Assembly (NCBI GenBank): GCA_036001245.1
Contig: DASYUL010000014.1
Coordinates: forward strand, 1 to 64,000
Direction of reading: 5' to 3'
Length of the DNA: 64,000 nt
DNA from: Gp7-AA6 sp036001245
GTDB taxonomy: Bacteria > Acidobacteriota > Thermoanaerobaculia > UBA5066 > Gp7-AA6
Each line of letters opens with the position of its first letter. Positions within the stretch are counted from its first letter, which is position 1. This document shows, in pieces, positions 16,103 through 25,645 of this stretch. The notes under the pieces were generated by a model. It was not told where the DNA came from. It ran no database searches and worked only from the letters and a program-made list of their open reading frames with translations. The translations under genes and the position numbers were made by a program.

Positions 16103-17412
16103 CACCTTGGACTTTGGACCTTGGACTTTGGACTCGTAACGCCGAGCTCCTTCATCAGGTACAACAGCGCCTGTCGAGAAAGCCCGAGGTCCTTCGCCGC
16201 CCGGCTGCGGTTTCCGCCGGAGCGATCGAGCGCTTCGCGCACGAGGCGTCGGCGATGCGCCGCGACGCGCGAGCGATAGTCGCCGACGACCGCGGTCGGA
16301 CGGGCCGCGCGCCGGACGGATGCCGGAAGGAGCTCCGCGGAGACTGTTCCGCGCGGCTCGGCGAGCGCGGCGGCCTGGCAGACCGCGTTCTGGAGCTCGC
16401 GGACATTGCCGGGCCAGCCGTGGGCGAGAAGAGCCGCCTGGGCTTCCGGCGCGAAGCGGAGCGGCGCCCGCCCGAACTCGTTGGCGTAGCGGTCGAGGAA
16501 GTGTCGCGCGAGGAGCAGCGTGTCGCGCCCGCGATCGCGCAGCGGCGGCAGCGCGATGATCCCGACGTGGAGGCGGTAGTAGAGGTCTTCGCGGAAACGT
16601 CCCGCCTCGACTTCCCTGGCGAGGTCGCGCGACGTCGCCGACACGACCCGCACGTCCACGGCGCGCGCCCGGTTCTCGCCGACTCTCCGGATCTCCCGCT
16701 CCTGGAGCGCGCGGAGGAGCTTCGCCTGGAGAGCGGAGGAGAGGTCTCCGATCTCGTCGAAGAAGATCGTTCCACCGGACGCTTCCTCGAGAAGGCCGCG
16801 GCGATCGCGGTCGGCGCCGGTGAACGCCCCGCGCGCGTGGCCGAAGAGCTCGCTCTCGAGAAGCGCCGCCGGGATCGCCGGAACGTTGACCGACACGAAC
16901 GGCCCCTGCGCGCGCGACGAGAGGGTGTGGACGGCGCGCGCGACTGCCTCCTTGCCGCTGCCGGACTCCCCGAGCACGAGAACCGTCACGCTCTGGGGCG
17001 CGAAGTGCTGGAGCCGCCGGTACGGCTCGCACATCGCGGAATCCGCCGTGACGACGCCGACGCGGCGCCACCCGTCCGCGAAATCGGAGGGCGCTTCGAA
17101 GCCGTCCGCCCGGTAGAGCAGAGTCTCCAGGACGAGCGCGATCGGAGAGGAGACCTCGTCGGCGACCGGCGGGGCGAGGGCCAGCTCGAACCGCGCGCTG
17201 CCCGCGTCGAGCGCGCGGCGAAGGACGTCGCGGCCCGACGTCAGCGGTTCGCCGAGAACGACGACGTCGCGCCCGTCGCAGTCGACGATCGACAGGCTCG
17301 AGAGGCCGAGCGCTTCGAGCGGCGCCTCTTTTTCTTCTCCCGAGGCCGCGGCCGCGACGGCATCCCTCAGAGCGCGGAGAACCTCCGACGGCGGACCTGG
17401 CAACGGGTTCAA
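16102..17412 (-). CDS. Sigma-54-dependent transcriptional activator
   Basis: This 436-residue protein has a central AAA+ domain with Walker A GESGSGKEAVA, the sigma-54 contact loop GAFTGA, Walker B GGTIFFDEIGDL and the arginine finger region REDLYYRLHV. A Fis-type helix-turn-helix follows (RSGGNRSRAAKDLGLSRQALLYLMKELG). The first 115 residues are not a receiver domain; they may be a small sensory region of unknown type. It would activate RNA polymerase carrying RpoN at unknown promoters. The last ten residues (SPKSKVQSPR) are encoded by the 7-bp repeat patch at 16105-16135. Confidence 0.9.
   Translation of the reverse strand: MNPLPGPPSEVLRALRDAVAAAASGEEKEAPLEALGLSSLSIVDCDGRDVVVLGEPLTSGRDVLRRALDAGSARFELALAPPVADEVSSPIALVLETLLYRADGFEAPSDFADGWRRVGVVTADSAMCEPYRRLQHFAPQSVTVLVLGESGSGKEAVARAVHTLSSRAQGPFVSVNVPAIPAALLESELFGHARGAFTGADRDRRGLLEEASGGTIFFDEIGDLSSALQAKLLRALQEREIRRVGENRARAVDVRVVSATSRDLAREVEAGRFREDLYYRLHVGIIALPPLRDRGRDTLLLARHFLDRYANEFGRAPLRFAPEAQAALLAHGWPGNVRELQNAVCQAAALAEPRGTVSAELLPASVRRAARPTAVVGDYRSRVAAHRRRLVREALDRSGGNRSRAAKDLGLSRQALLYLMKELGVTSPKSKVQSPR
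16105..16135 (+). repeat. 7-bp tandem repeat patch (TTGGACT)
   Basis: Four heptamers TTGGACT, TTGGACC, TTGGACT, TTGGACT form the 3' end of the sigma-54 regulator gene. On the coding strand they give the low-complexity tail SPKSKVQSPR. Similar patches with other consensus sequences occur elsewhere in the window. Confidence 0.75.
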
Positions 17413-17432
17413 GCTTCAAGGTTCCCGGGACG
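17405..17432 (+). repeat. 7-bp tandem repeat patch between aroA and the sigma-54 regulator
   Basis: Degenerate heptamers (GGTTCAA, GCTTCAA, GGTTCCC) occupy the short gap after aroA and touch the start of the regulator gene at 17412. The patch is less regular than the other patches. Confidence 0.5.
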
Positions 17433-17440
17433 AACACGCG

Positions 17441-18727
17441 CTACCCACGTACAAGGATTGTCTCGAGATCCCGGAAGAAGGCGGGATACGACTTCGAGAC
17501 GCATCCCGGGTTCTCGATGAGCGTTCCCGAGGAAGAGAGCGATAGGAGCGCCGCGGCCATCGCCATCCGGTGATCGTCGAACGTCGGAAGGCGCGGCGCG
17601 CCGACGGCGGAAGGACGCGGCGACCCGGTCACGACGAGCTCGTCCTCCATCGCGGAAGCGTTCGCGCCGGCCGCATCGAGAAGCGCGGCGAGCGCGGCGA
17701 GCCGGTCGCTCTCCTTGCCGCGGAGGTGGGCCACCCCGCGAAACCGGCTCTCCCCTTCCGCGTGCGCCGCGAGCGCGGCGAGCACGGGCACGGCGTCGGG
17801 GAAGTCGCGGGCATCGACCGAAACCGGCCGGAGCGAGCGGGCGTCACCCGACGCGCGGACCGACCCCCCGCGGCGCTCGACCGCGACGCCCATCGCCTCC
17901 AGGACGTCGGCCGCGTGCGCGTCCGCGTCGGACGACGGGGAGGTGAGTCCCGTGACCTCGACCTCTCCGCCCGCGATCCCCGCGGCAGCGAGGTATGGCA
18001 GCGCCGACGACCAGTCCCCCGGAACCGAGTAGGAGCTCGCAGCCGGATCGCCCCGCTCGACCGCGATCGCGCCCGCGTTCCCCCGCCGGACCCGATGCCC
18101 GAACGCCGCGAGCGTTTCGAGCGTCGTCTCGACGTACGGCGCCGAAACGACGGGTCCCGACGGCTCGACCGAGAGTCCCCCTTCGACCGCGACGGCGGCG
18201 AGCAGCAGAGCCGACACGAACTGGCTCGAGCGCGTGGCGTCGACCGTGAGACCTCCCGACCGCAGCGTTTTCCCGCTGATGACGAGCGGGAGAAAGCCCT
18301 CGCGCCCTGCAGGCTCGATGGAAGCGCCGGCGGAGCGAAGCGCCGTGACGAGCTCCGCCATCGGGCGCTCGCAGAGGCGCGTCGAGCCGGTCAGCCGATA
18401 GCGGCCGGGGACCGCCGCAGCCACGGCCGCGAGGAAGCGTGCCGCCGTGCCCGACGAGCCGGCGTCGAGGACGACTTGCGCGCCGCCGCTTCGCCCGACC
18501 GGCCCGTGGGCCGTCAGTCCGCGCTCCGAGGGAGTGAACTTCGCACCCATCGATTCGAGGCATCGAACGAGGGCGCGCGTGTCCTCCGAATCGAGAGGAC
18601 GCACGAGCTCCACCGGATCGCTTCGAAGCGCCGCGAGCACGAGCGCGCGGTTGGTGGCGCTCTTGGACGGAGGAGCCGCGATCGTGCCTCGGATGCCGCG
18701 GACGGGTGGGAAGGCGAGGTAGTCCAT
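17441..18727 (-). CDS. aroA: 3-phosphoshikimate 1-carboxyvinyltransferase (EPSP synthase)
   Basis: This 428-residue shikimate-pathway enzyme joins PEP to shikimate 3-phosphate. Motifs are APPSKSATNRALVLAAL (substrate loop), DAGSSGTAARFLAA, LCERPMAELV, VDATRSSQFVSALLLAA and, near the C-terminus, GKESDRL and DDHRMAMAAALL. Length and order are normal. The gene lies between the sigma-54 regulator and lpxH on the same strand, with 7-bp repeat patches at both ends (17405-17432 and 18754-18790). Confidence 0.96.
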   Translation of the reverse strand: MDYLAFPPVRGIRGTIAAPPSKSATNRALVLAALRSDPVELVRPLDSEDTRALVRCLESMGAKFTPSERGLTAHGPVGRSGGAQVVLDAGSSGTAARFLAAVAAAVPGRYRLTGSTRLCERPMAELVTALRSAGASIEPAGREGFLPLVISGKTLRSGGLTVDATRSSQFVSALLLAAVAVEGGLSVEPSGPVVSAPYVETTLETLAAFGHRVRRGNAGAIAVERGDPAASSYSVPGDWSSALPYLAAAGIAGGEVEVTGLTSPSSDADAHAADVLEAMGVAVERRGGSVRASGDARSLRPVSVDARDFPDAVPVLAALAAHAEGESRFRGVAHLRGKESDRLAALAALLDAAGANASAMEDELVVTGSPRPSAVGAPRLPTFDDHRMAMAAALLSLSSSGTLIENPGCVSKSYPAFFRDLETILVRG

Positions 18728-18753
18728 CTCGAGAGAAGAGGGGTCAGAAGTAC

Positions 18754-18790
18754 GGGACAGGTGCCAGGGGCACAGGGGCCAGGGACCCTG
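18754..18790 (+). repeat. 7-bp tandem repeat patch between lpxH and aroA
   Basis: Five degenerate heptamers (GGGACAG, GTGCCAG, GGGCACA, GGGGCCA, GGGACCC) fill the gap between lpxH and aroA. The 7-base period is clear although individual units vary. Confidence 0.6.
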
Positions 18791-18794
18791 ATCG

Positions 18795-19532
18795 CTATTC
18801 CCCTGATCCCTTCTCGTCGACTGATCCCTCGAGACTCACCAACCGGGTCGTCCCGTCATCCAGTACCTCCATCCACCGATGCTCGTCCACGAAGGCCGGG
18901 AGTATTTCGACCCGGCCGCCGTCCACCGCCTCGCTCCACGAGCGGTGGAAGTGCCCGAGGAGCAGGACATCGTAGCCTTCGCGGAACCGCCGCGTCGCGA
19001 AGGAGCGGATCATTTCCACCGGCAGCCGCGTCTTGTGCTTGAAGTTGGAGCGGTACAATCGCGCCTCGACCTTCCACACGAAACGGTTTGCCGCCTTCCG
19101 GGGCAGAAAGTCGATCGCGACGCGCGAGATCGGATTCTTCGAGATCGCGCGCCAGAGCCGGTACGGCCGATCCTCCTCGTTCAGCAGGTCGCCGTGGGTC
19201 AGCAGGAACCGGCGCCCCCCCTCCACAAAGGTCTCCTCGTCGCACACCTCCCGGAAGCGCGACTCGACGTACGAGCCCCGGAGGAAGAAGTCCCGGTTCC
19301 CCTCCACGTACGTGACGGGGACTCCGGCGGCCCGCAGGCGGTCGACGGCCTCGAGAAAACGGGCGATCGCCGGGGTCTCGAACTTCGGATGAGCGATGAA
19401 GAAATGGAAGATGTCTCCCAGGAGCGAGATCGCCCGCGCGCCGCGCCTTCGGGCCTCCTCGAGGGCCGCCAGAAAGGGGCTGTCGTCGTCGGGCTGGCGC
19501 CCCACGTGGCAATCCGCGAAAACCGCCCTCAT
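18795..19532 (-). CDS. lpxH: UDP-2,3-diacylglucosamine diphosphatase (LpxH-like)
   Basis: This 245-residue calcineurin-type metallophosphoesterase of lipid A synthesis begins MRAVFADCHVG. Metal-binding motifs are DCHVG, LLGDIFHFF, GNRDFF (the GNHD variant), LTHGDLL and LGHFHRS. The family usually starts DxH, as here with ADCH. ATG 19532 is chosen because it places the first metal motif at residue 7, as in the family; the frame extends 40 residues upstream with a non-homologous sequence. It implies a lipid A outer membrane. Confidence 0.85.
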   Translation of the reverse strand: MRAVFADCHVGRQPDDDSPFLAALEEARRRGARAISLLGDIFHFFIAHPKFETPAIARFLEAVDRLRAAGVPVTYVEGNRDFFLRGSYVESRFREVCDEETFVEGGRRFLLTHGDLLNEEDRPYRLWRAISKNPISRVAIDFLPRKAANRFVWKVEARLYRSNFKHKTRLPVEMIRSFATRRFREGYDVLLLGHFHRSWSEAVDGGRVEILPAFVDEHRWMEVLDDGTTRLVSLEGSVDEKGSGE

Positions 19533-19663
19533 CGGCGGGAAAGATAGCCTAAAGACAGTCTGAAGAAGGATTTTCGCAACGGGGAGGCAACGAACGGGAT
19601 TTTTCGGGAACGTCCAAATGTATTCTGGTCTGTCATCCACCTGCGGAAACATTCGGGGGTGAA

Positions 19664-22600
19664 ATGCCGCGCCGTCAGCTCCTCGGATTCACGATCTCCG
19701 CTCTTTTCGCCGTTCTGTCCAGCCCGGCCGCTCGGGCTGTGGCTCCGGTCTCGGCTGGCCAGGCGCCCAAGGCGCACGCGAAGCTCCTCCGCGCCCTGAA
19801 CGAGGGCGCCGAAGAGGTCCGCGTGATCGTGGGAGTGCGCGACGGCACGCCGTCGGCCCGCAACCTCCTCGCCGCGCCAGATCCGGCGGCAGAGCCGGGA
19901 CGCCGCGCTCGCCGCATCGCCGCCCAGAAGCGTCTCTCCGACGATATGGGAACGGCCGAGTTTCGCGTGCGTCATTTCTACGAGAGCTTCTCGGTCGTGG
20001 CCGGGCGCGCGACTCGCGATGGGGTCGTTCGGCTCGCGAACCGGCCCGACGTCGACTGGGTCACCCTCGACGAGACGCGGCGCGCCTTCCAGGCCAGTCC
20101 CCAGGCCGCCGCGACCTTGATGCGCAGCGACCAGGCGAACGCCTCTGGCTTCACCGGCGCCGGGCAGGCGGTGGCGGTCATCGACACCGGCGTCGACTAC
20201 ACGGTTCCTCAGCTCGGTGGGGGCGGGTTCCCCAACGCCAAGGTGATCGGCGGCATGGACACCGCCGACGAGGACAACGATCCGATGGACTGCGAGGGGC
20301 ACGGCACCTCGGTCTCGGGAGTCATCGCCGGCCTCGCGGGGGTCGCTCCCGACGCGAAGATCGTCGCGATCAAGGCCTTCAAGACCGACGCGATGACCGG
20401 AAACTGCAGCGACACGGCGTTCGTCTCCGACATCATTCAGGGAATCAACTACGCGATCTCGCACAAAGCGGAGTTTCACATCGCGGTCGTCAACATCAGT
20501 CTCGGAGCCGACCCGGATACCGACAACGTCGGATACTGCGACACCGACGAGCCCGCGGAGGCGGTCGCGATCGACTCCGCAGCGGCCGCAGATCTTCCTG
20601 TCGTCGTCGCCTCCGGAAATAGCGGGTTCACTCACTCGCTCGCGGCTCCCGCGTGCGTTTCCTCGGCGGTCTCGGTGGGAGCGGTTTATTCGTTTTCCGC
20701 TCCGTCCCGCAGCTGGAGCGACTGCACGGATCAGTCGGTCGTCCCCGATCTCGTCACCTGCTTTTCCAACTCGAATACCAACCTCTCGCTGCTCGCTCCC
20801 GGCGCCTTCTGGAGCACGATCGGAAAGGGAAATCGCAACGTCCCGAACTTCGGGGGGACCTCCGCGTCGGCGCCGGCCGCCGCCGGCGCCTTCGCCATCC
20901 TGCGCCAGGCGCGCCCGGACCTCTCGAGCTTCGGAGTCCTCGGTGTCCTCCGCTCGACGGGAGTGCCCGTCACCGATCCGCGCAACGGAATCCTGACTCC
21001 GCGCGTCGATACGCTCGCCGCGGTGCAGCTCGCCGCGAACCGCTTCGGCGGGTACGTCGGCAACGCGTTGCCCGTTCCGGACGGAACGAGCTCCGCCTCG
21101 GCGACCGCGCTCGTCTCCGGACTCTCCGGCTCGGTCGCGAGCGTCCAGGTCTGGGCGCAGATCGATCACCCCGACCCGCGCGAGCTGCGGGTCCGAATCA
21201 CGGGCCCCGACGGCACGTCGGTCCTGCTCCACGATCGCACCGGCATCCTTCAGCAGCCGATCAACGCGCTTTACGGACGGACCGACGTCCCCGCGCAGTC
21301 GCTGTCGGCGTTCCAGGGCCATCTCGCGAACGGCGTGTGGACCTTGACCGTCGAAGACCTGGTCGCGGGCGCGACCGGCCGCATCCGCAACTTCTCGGTG
21401 ACGGTCGTGCCGGGTCAGCCGGTCGTGGCGATCCCGGCGCAGTCCGACGGCAGCGTCCTGCCGGTCGTGGGCCGCGTCCAGGGGACGAAGTTCTTCCTCT
21501 CCGACGTGAGGCTCTACAACCCGACGGCCGCGCCCAAGAGCTTCTCTCTCTATTACGTGCCGGTCGGCCAGACGGGGGCGACCGCGCTCCGGGCGACGCG
21601 CACGGTCGGCGCCAGGCAGGTGCTCGCGCTGAACGACGTCATCTTTTCGGAGTTCGGGTTCGACGAGTCGCTCGGCGAGATGACGATCGTCGCGAGCGAT
21701 CCCGCGTTCATTGCGACGAGCCGCGCCTACACGCGCAGCTCGAATGGAACCTTCGGCCAGTTCGTGCCGGGGTTCCGCAGCGTCAACGGGCTCACCTTCG
21801 GCCAGGGCCGGGCGAGCGCGAACGGCTTCACGAAGGACACGCGGTTCCACACGAATGTCGGGTTCACGGAGGTCTCCGGCGCGCCGGCGACCGTCCGGAT
21901 CGACATCCTCGACTCCGCGGGAAACCTCCTCGCGTCCACGACGCGCAACGGCGGCGCGAACCAGACGCTGCTCATCACGGACATCATCGGGGACCGTGGG
22001 CTGGGCGCCACGTCGAACTTCCGCGTGGACTTCACGGTCACGTCACTCACGGGACGCATCGTTCCGTTCGCCATCCTCATCGACGACGCGACCGGCGACG
22101 GTCTCTTCGAGCCCGCGAGCAATCCCGCGCCCTCCTCCGACGACGTGATCGTGACCCAGGCGTCCTTCGCCCGCGGAAACAACGACACCTTCTTCAAGAC
22201 GAACCTGCACGTGACGAACGTCGGAGCGGGCCCCGTGACGCTGACGGTCTCGTTGCTCCCGCGCCTCGTGACCGGAACTCCCGCCGCGCCGCGCGTCTAC
22301 ACGCTCGCGCCGGGGCAAACCATCGAGAAGGCGGACGTCCTGAATACCGAGTTCGGGCTTCAGGATCCGTCGGCGGCGGGCCTGCGCATCCACTCGGGCG
22401 GTCCGGCGCAGCTCGTCGTCTCGACGCGCACGTTCGTCGAGAAGTTCGGCGGGACCTTCGGCTTCTACATCCCGGGCATCGCCACGTCCTCGCCGACCGT
22501 GATCGGCCTCGGGACCGGGCGCGTCGCCGCGATCCAGCTCGACCAGTCGAGCGCGGCGACGGGTTCGCGCTCGAACTTCGGGGTGGCCGAGATCGGCGGG

Positions 22601-22855
22601 GCCGACGTGCTCGTCCGCGTGACCGCGAAGAGCGGAGAGACCGGCGCGACGCTGGGAACGAAGAGCTACTTCGTGCCGGCGAACACCTCGTTCCAGACGA
22701 GCGCGACCGACATCATCGGCGCCGGGGCCTTCGCGACGAACATCTACCTGCAGTTCGAGCTCGACGGAGGGGCCGGCCGGATCCTCGCCTACGGCGTGGC
22801 GGTCGACAACACGTCGGGAGACGCGATCTACGTGCCCGCGCAGCGGGAGCCGTAG
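19664..22855 (+). CDS. Secreted subtilisin-like serine protease (S8) with long C-terminal repeats
   Basis: This 1063-residue protein has an N-terminal signal (LLGFTISALFAVLSSPAARA), an I9-like propeptide region and an S8 catalytic domain. The triad is Asp174 (VIDTGVD), His213 (GHGTS) and Ser400 (GTSASAP). A P/Homo-B-like beta domain follows at about 475-590 (LSGSVASVQVWAQIDHPDPRELRVRITGPDGT, NGVWTLTVED). The last 460 residues are repeated beta-rich segments with FFLSDVRLYNPT, TNVGFTEVSG and TNLHVTNVG, probably for surface attachment or substrate binding. It is exported and likely self-processed. It is transcribed singly from the 131-base gap shared with lpxH. Confidence 0.92.
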   Translation: MPRRQLLGFTISALFAVLSSPAARAVAPVSAGQAPKAHAKLLRALNEGAEEVRVIVGVRDGTPSARNLLAAPDPAAEPGRRARRIAAQKRLSDDMGTAEFRVRHFYESFSVVAGRATRDGVVRLANRPDVDWVTLDETRRAFQASPQAAATLMRSDQANASGFTGAGQAVAVIDTGVDYTVPQLGGGGFPNAKVIGGMDTADEDNDPMDCEGHGTSVSGVIAGLAGVAPDAKIVAIKAFKTDAMTGNCSDTAFVSDIIQGINYAISHKAEFHIAVVNISLGADPDTDNVGYCDTDEPAEAVAIDSAAAADLPVVVASGNSGFTHSLAAPACVSSAVSVGAVYSFSAPSRSWSDCTDQSVVPDLVTCFSNSNTNLSLLAPGAFWSTIGKGNRNVPNFGGTSASAPAAAGAFAILRQARPDLSSFGVLGVLRSTGVPVTDPRNGILTPRVDTLAAVQLAANRFGGYVGNALPVPDGTSSASATALVSGLSGSVASVQVWAQIDHPDPRELRVRITGPDGTSVLLHDRTGILQQPINALYGRTDVPAQSLSAFQGHLANGVWTLTVEDLVAGATGRIRNFSVTVVPGQPVVAIPAQSDGSVLPVVGRVQGTKFFLSDVRLYNPTAAPKSFSLYYVPVGQTGATALRATRTVGARQVLALNDVIFSEFGFDESLGEMTIVASDPAFIATSRAYTRSSNGTFGQFVPGFRSVNGLTFGQGRASANGFTKDTRFHTNVGFTEVSGAPATVRIDILDSAGNLLASTTRNGGANQTLLITDIIGDRGLGATSNFRVDFTVTSLTGRIVPFAILIDDATGDGLFEPASNPAPSSDDVIVTQASFARGNNDTFFKTNLHVTNVGAGPVTLTVSLLPRLVTGTPAAPRVYTLAPGQTIEKADVLNTEFGLQDPSAAGLRIHSGGPAQLVVSTRTFVEKFGGTFGFYIPGIATSSPTVIGLGTGRVAAIQLDQSSAATGSRSNFGVAEIGGADVLVRVTAKSGETGATLGTKSYFVPANTSFQTSATDIIGAGAFATNIYLQFELDGGAGRILAYGVAVDNTSGDAIYVPAQREP

Positions 22856-22871
22856 GTAAAATCGGCGGCGG

Positions 22872-25631
22872 ATGACCCCGTCCGGCTCTCCGTCGAAACC
22901 GTCCGGCGTTCTCCGGCCCTGGCAGCGGCGGCTCTACCGGATCCTTCTCATTCCGCTCGGCGTCATGGCCGCGAACGCGATCTTTCTCGTCGCGTTCACC
23001 CGCGACACCGCGTTCTTCTACGCGATGCTCTTGACGCACCTGGTTCTCGGGGTCGCGATCGCCATTCCTTTCTTCGTCTTCGCCGTCACGCACGCCAAGC
23101 GGATGATCCGGATGTGGAACAAGCGGGCAAAGTACGCCGGGCTCGCGATCTTCACGCTCGCGGTCATCTGCGTCGCTTCCGGGCTCTGGCTCACCTTCCG
23201 GGGTGCGACGATTCCCAACCGCGTCGTCTGGATCGCCCACGTCGCGGCGGTCCCGCTCGCGCTCGTGGCGTTCATCCTCCACCGGCGCGCCCACACCCAC
23301 CAGCTCCAGTTCAAACGGCTCTACGCCTGGGGCGCCGCGGTGGCCGTGTTCCTCGGTGCGATGGGGGTCGCGTCCAAGCTCGAGAAGCCGCCCAAACGGA
23401 TCGTCAACACCAACGGCGATACCGTCTTCTTCCCGTCGTCGTCGGAGACCTTCGATCAGGGGTTGCTGAACGGCTACAAGCTCGGGGCCAACGAATACTG
23501 CAAGGAGTGTCATCCGGATTCGTTCCACCAGTGGGAGCGCTCGGCGCACCGCTTCTCGTCGTTCAACAACCCCTTCTACCGGAAGAGCGTCGAGCTCATG
23601 GCCGACCAGGTCGGCCGCGAGCGCACGAAGTGGTGCTCGGGCTGCCACGACCCGGTCGTGCTCTTCACCGGCCAGATGGGCGCGGCGACGCAGGCCAAGT
23701 TCTCGTACGACTCGTGGGAGGCGCAGCAGGGGCTGACCTGCATGTCGTGCCACTCGATCGCGGAGATCAAGGACGTCTCTGGGAACGGGTCGTACGTGAT
23801 CGAAGAGTCCAAGCAGTACCCGTTCGCGTTCTCGAAGAACGAGACGCTTCGCGCGGTGAACCGTCTCCTGATCCGGATGGAGCCCTCGCTCCACCGGAAG
23901 ACGTTCCTGAAACCCTTCCACAAGACGCCCGAGTTCTGCTCGTCCTGCCACAAGGTCGCGCTCATCCCCGCGCTGAACGACTACCACTGGATGCGGGGTC
24001 AGAACCACTACGACACCTGGTATGACTCGGGGGTCTCCGGACGCGCCGTGCGCTCTTTCTACGATCCGCCCAAGGCGAAGGCGTGCCGCGACTGCCACCT
24101 GCCGGCTTTCAAGTCGGCGGAATTCGGCAACCGCGGCGGGTTCGTGCACGACCACATGTTCCCCGCGGCGAATACGGCGCTGCCGTTCATCCGCAAGGAC
24201 ACGGAGACGGTCGCGCGGATCCAGAAATTCCTGCAGGACAAGGTGCTGACCGTCGACCTCTTCGCGATCCGCCGCGGGGACGACGTCCTCGTCCTCGGCG
24301 AGAAGCCGCCGGAGGTCGCGCCCGGAGAGGTCCTCGATCTCGAGGTCGTCGTGCGCACGCGCGGCGTCGGGCACCCCTTCACGAACGGCACGGCCGACTC
24401 GAACGAGACGTGGGTGTCGCTCGAGGGCGAGACCGCCGGACGCGCTTTCTTCGAGAGCGGGGTGCTCGACTCTGCGGGCCGCGTCGACCCCGCGGCCGAC
24501 CGGCTGTGGGCCTACGTCGTCGACCACGAAGGCGCCCACATGGACCGACGGCAGCCGCAGGACATCCACACGACGCTCTACAGCAATCAGATCGGCCCCG
24601 GCGCGGCGCGGGTCGTCCACTATCGCGTGCGCCTTCCGCAGGACGCGAGCGGCGCGATCGAGCTCTCCGCCGGTGTCCACTACCGCAAGTTCAGCCGCGA
24701 TTACACGTCGTTCTCGCTCGGGGCCGCCCATCCGTCCTTGCCGGTCACGACGCTCGCCGAAGACCGGGTGAGACTGCCGATTCGCGGTCGGCGGGAGCCG
24801 GGAGCCGGGCGCCGGGAGCCAGCGAAGCGCGGGAATCCCGACAAGCCCTGGCTTCGCTGGAACGACTACGGCATCGGACTCTTTGTCCAGGGGGACCTGA
24901 AGGGCGCCACGCGCGCGTGGACCCGGGTTGCCGAGCTCGCGCCGGACAAGCCGGATGGGCCGTTGAACCGCGCCCGCGCGGAGATCGCGGAAGGCCGTCT
25001 CGCCGATGCGACGGCCTCTCTCTCGCTCGCGGAGAAAATCCGGCCGGGGTGGGGGAAGACCGCGTTCTTCCGCTCGATCGTCGCCCGGGACGAGGGACGG
25101 CTGGACGACGCCGAGCGGGACCTCGAGGCCGTTCTCGCGAAGTTCCCGCTCGACCGCGTGGCGTGGAACAACCTCGGCGGTGTCCTGTGGCTCGGGGGAC
25201 GCTTCCGGGACGCCGTGGAGGCGTACGGGAAGACGCTCGCGATCGACCCGGAGGACTTGAACGCGCACTACAACCTGATGCGCGTCTACCGGGCGATGGG
25301 CGATCGCCGTCAGGCCGCGGTCCATGCCGCGGCATATCGAAAATACAAGGAGGACGAGACCGGGCGCGCCGTCGCGGCCGACCTTCGCCGGGGCGATGTA
25401 TGGACGAACCGGGAGTCGCTTCCGATTCACGTTCACGAGGAAGCGACCCCTCCGCCCGCCGCGGCGCCCGCGTGGGTCGCGTCGCTCGGACCGAAGGGTT
25501 ACGAGACGGACCTCGGGTATCTGACGCGCGCGCACCCTCCGATCCGGCGCGAAGCCGTCGAGCCGGCGGGCGCGCCCCCACGGAAGAAAACCTCCTACGC
25601 GCCCGCGGGCACGGCTCCCAAGTCGAAGTAG
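22872..25631 (+). CDS. Membrane-anchored pentahaem cytochrome c with TPR domain
   Basis: This 919-residue protein has four or five N-terminal membrane helices (residues 20-180). A periplasmic part has five CxxCH haem c sites: CKECH, CSGCH, CMSCH, CSSCH and CRDCH (about residues 210 to 410). It resembles the multihaem cytochrome c554-like fold. The C-terminal third has TPR units (DKPDGPLNRARAEIAEGRL, VAWNNLGGVLWLGGRFRDAVEAYGKTLAI). Near residue 640, four heptamers GGGAGCC insert the tract RREPGAGRREPAKRG. It may take part in extracellular or periplasmic electron transfer. It is followed after 14 bases by an FG-GAP/UnbV lipoprotein gene, probably as one operon. Confidence 0.85.
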   Translation: MTPSGSPSKPSGVLRPWQRRLYRILLIPLGVMAANAIFLVAFTRDTAFFYAMLLTHLVLGVAIAIPFFVFAVTHAKRMIRMWNKRAKYAGLAIFTLAVICVASGLWLTFRGATIPNRVVWIAHVAAVPLALVAFILHRRAHTHQLQFKRLYAWGAAVAVFLGAMGVASKLEKPPKRIVNTNGDTVFFPSSSETFDQGLLNGYKLGANEYCKECHPDSFHQWERSAHRFSSFNNPFYRKSVELMADQVGRERTKWCSGCHDPVVLFTGQMGAATQAKFSYDSWEAQQGLTCMSCHSIAEIKDVSGNGSYVIEESKQYPFAFSKNETLRAVNRLLIRMEPSLHRKTFLKPFHKTPEFCSSCHKVALIPALNDYHWMRGQNHYDTWYDSGVSGRAVRSFYDPPKAKACRDCHLPAFKSAEFGNRGGFVHDHMFPAANTALPFIRKDTETVARIQKFLQDKVLTVDLFAIRRGDDVLVLGEKPPEVAPGEVLDLEVVVRTRGVGHPFTNGTADSNETWVSLEGETAGRAFFESGVLDSAGRVDPAADRLWAYVVDHEGAHMDRRQPQDIHTTLYSNQIGPGAARVVHYRVRLPQDASGAIELSAGVHYRKFSRDYTSFSLGAAHPSLPVTTLAEDRVRLPIRGRREPGAGRREPAKRGNPDKPWLRWNDYGIGLFVQGDLKGATRAWTRVAELAPDKPDGPLNRARAEIAEGRLADATASLSLAEKIRPGWGKTAFFRSIVARDEGRLDDAERDLEAVLAKFPLDRVAWNNLGGVLWLGGRFRDAVEAYGKTLAIDPEDLNAHYNLMRVYRAMGDRRQAAVHAAAYRKYKEDETGRAVAADLRRGDVWTNRESLPIHVHEEATPPPAAAPAWVASLGPKGYETDLGYLTRAHPPIRREAVEPAGAPPRKKTSYAPAGTAPKSK
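24793..24820 (+). repeat. 7-bp tandem repeat inside the cytochrome gene
   Basis: Four in-frame heptamers GGGAGCC, GGGAGCC, GGGCGCC, GGGAGCC lie in the linker between the haem region and the TPR domain. Because 7 is not a multiple of 3, changes in copy number would shift the frame. Confidence 0.75.
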
Positions 25632-25645
25632 GCGGAAGAGCTCCC

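Noticed and set aside
24793..24820. Heptamer tract as a phase-variable switch of the cytochrome
   Set aside because: The units differ from one another, which lowers slippage, and the frame is intact; noted only as a repeat.
22713..25535. 940-residue open frame antisense to the cytochrome gene
   Set aside because: Typical high-GC shadow frame: Arg/Asp/Val-rich, no domain, fully covered by a well-supported gene on the other strand.
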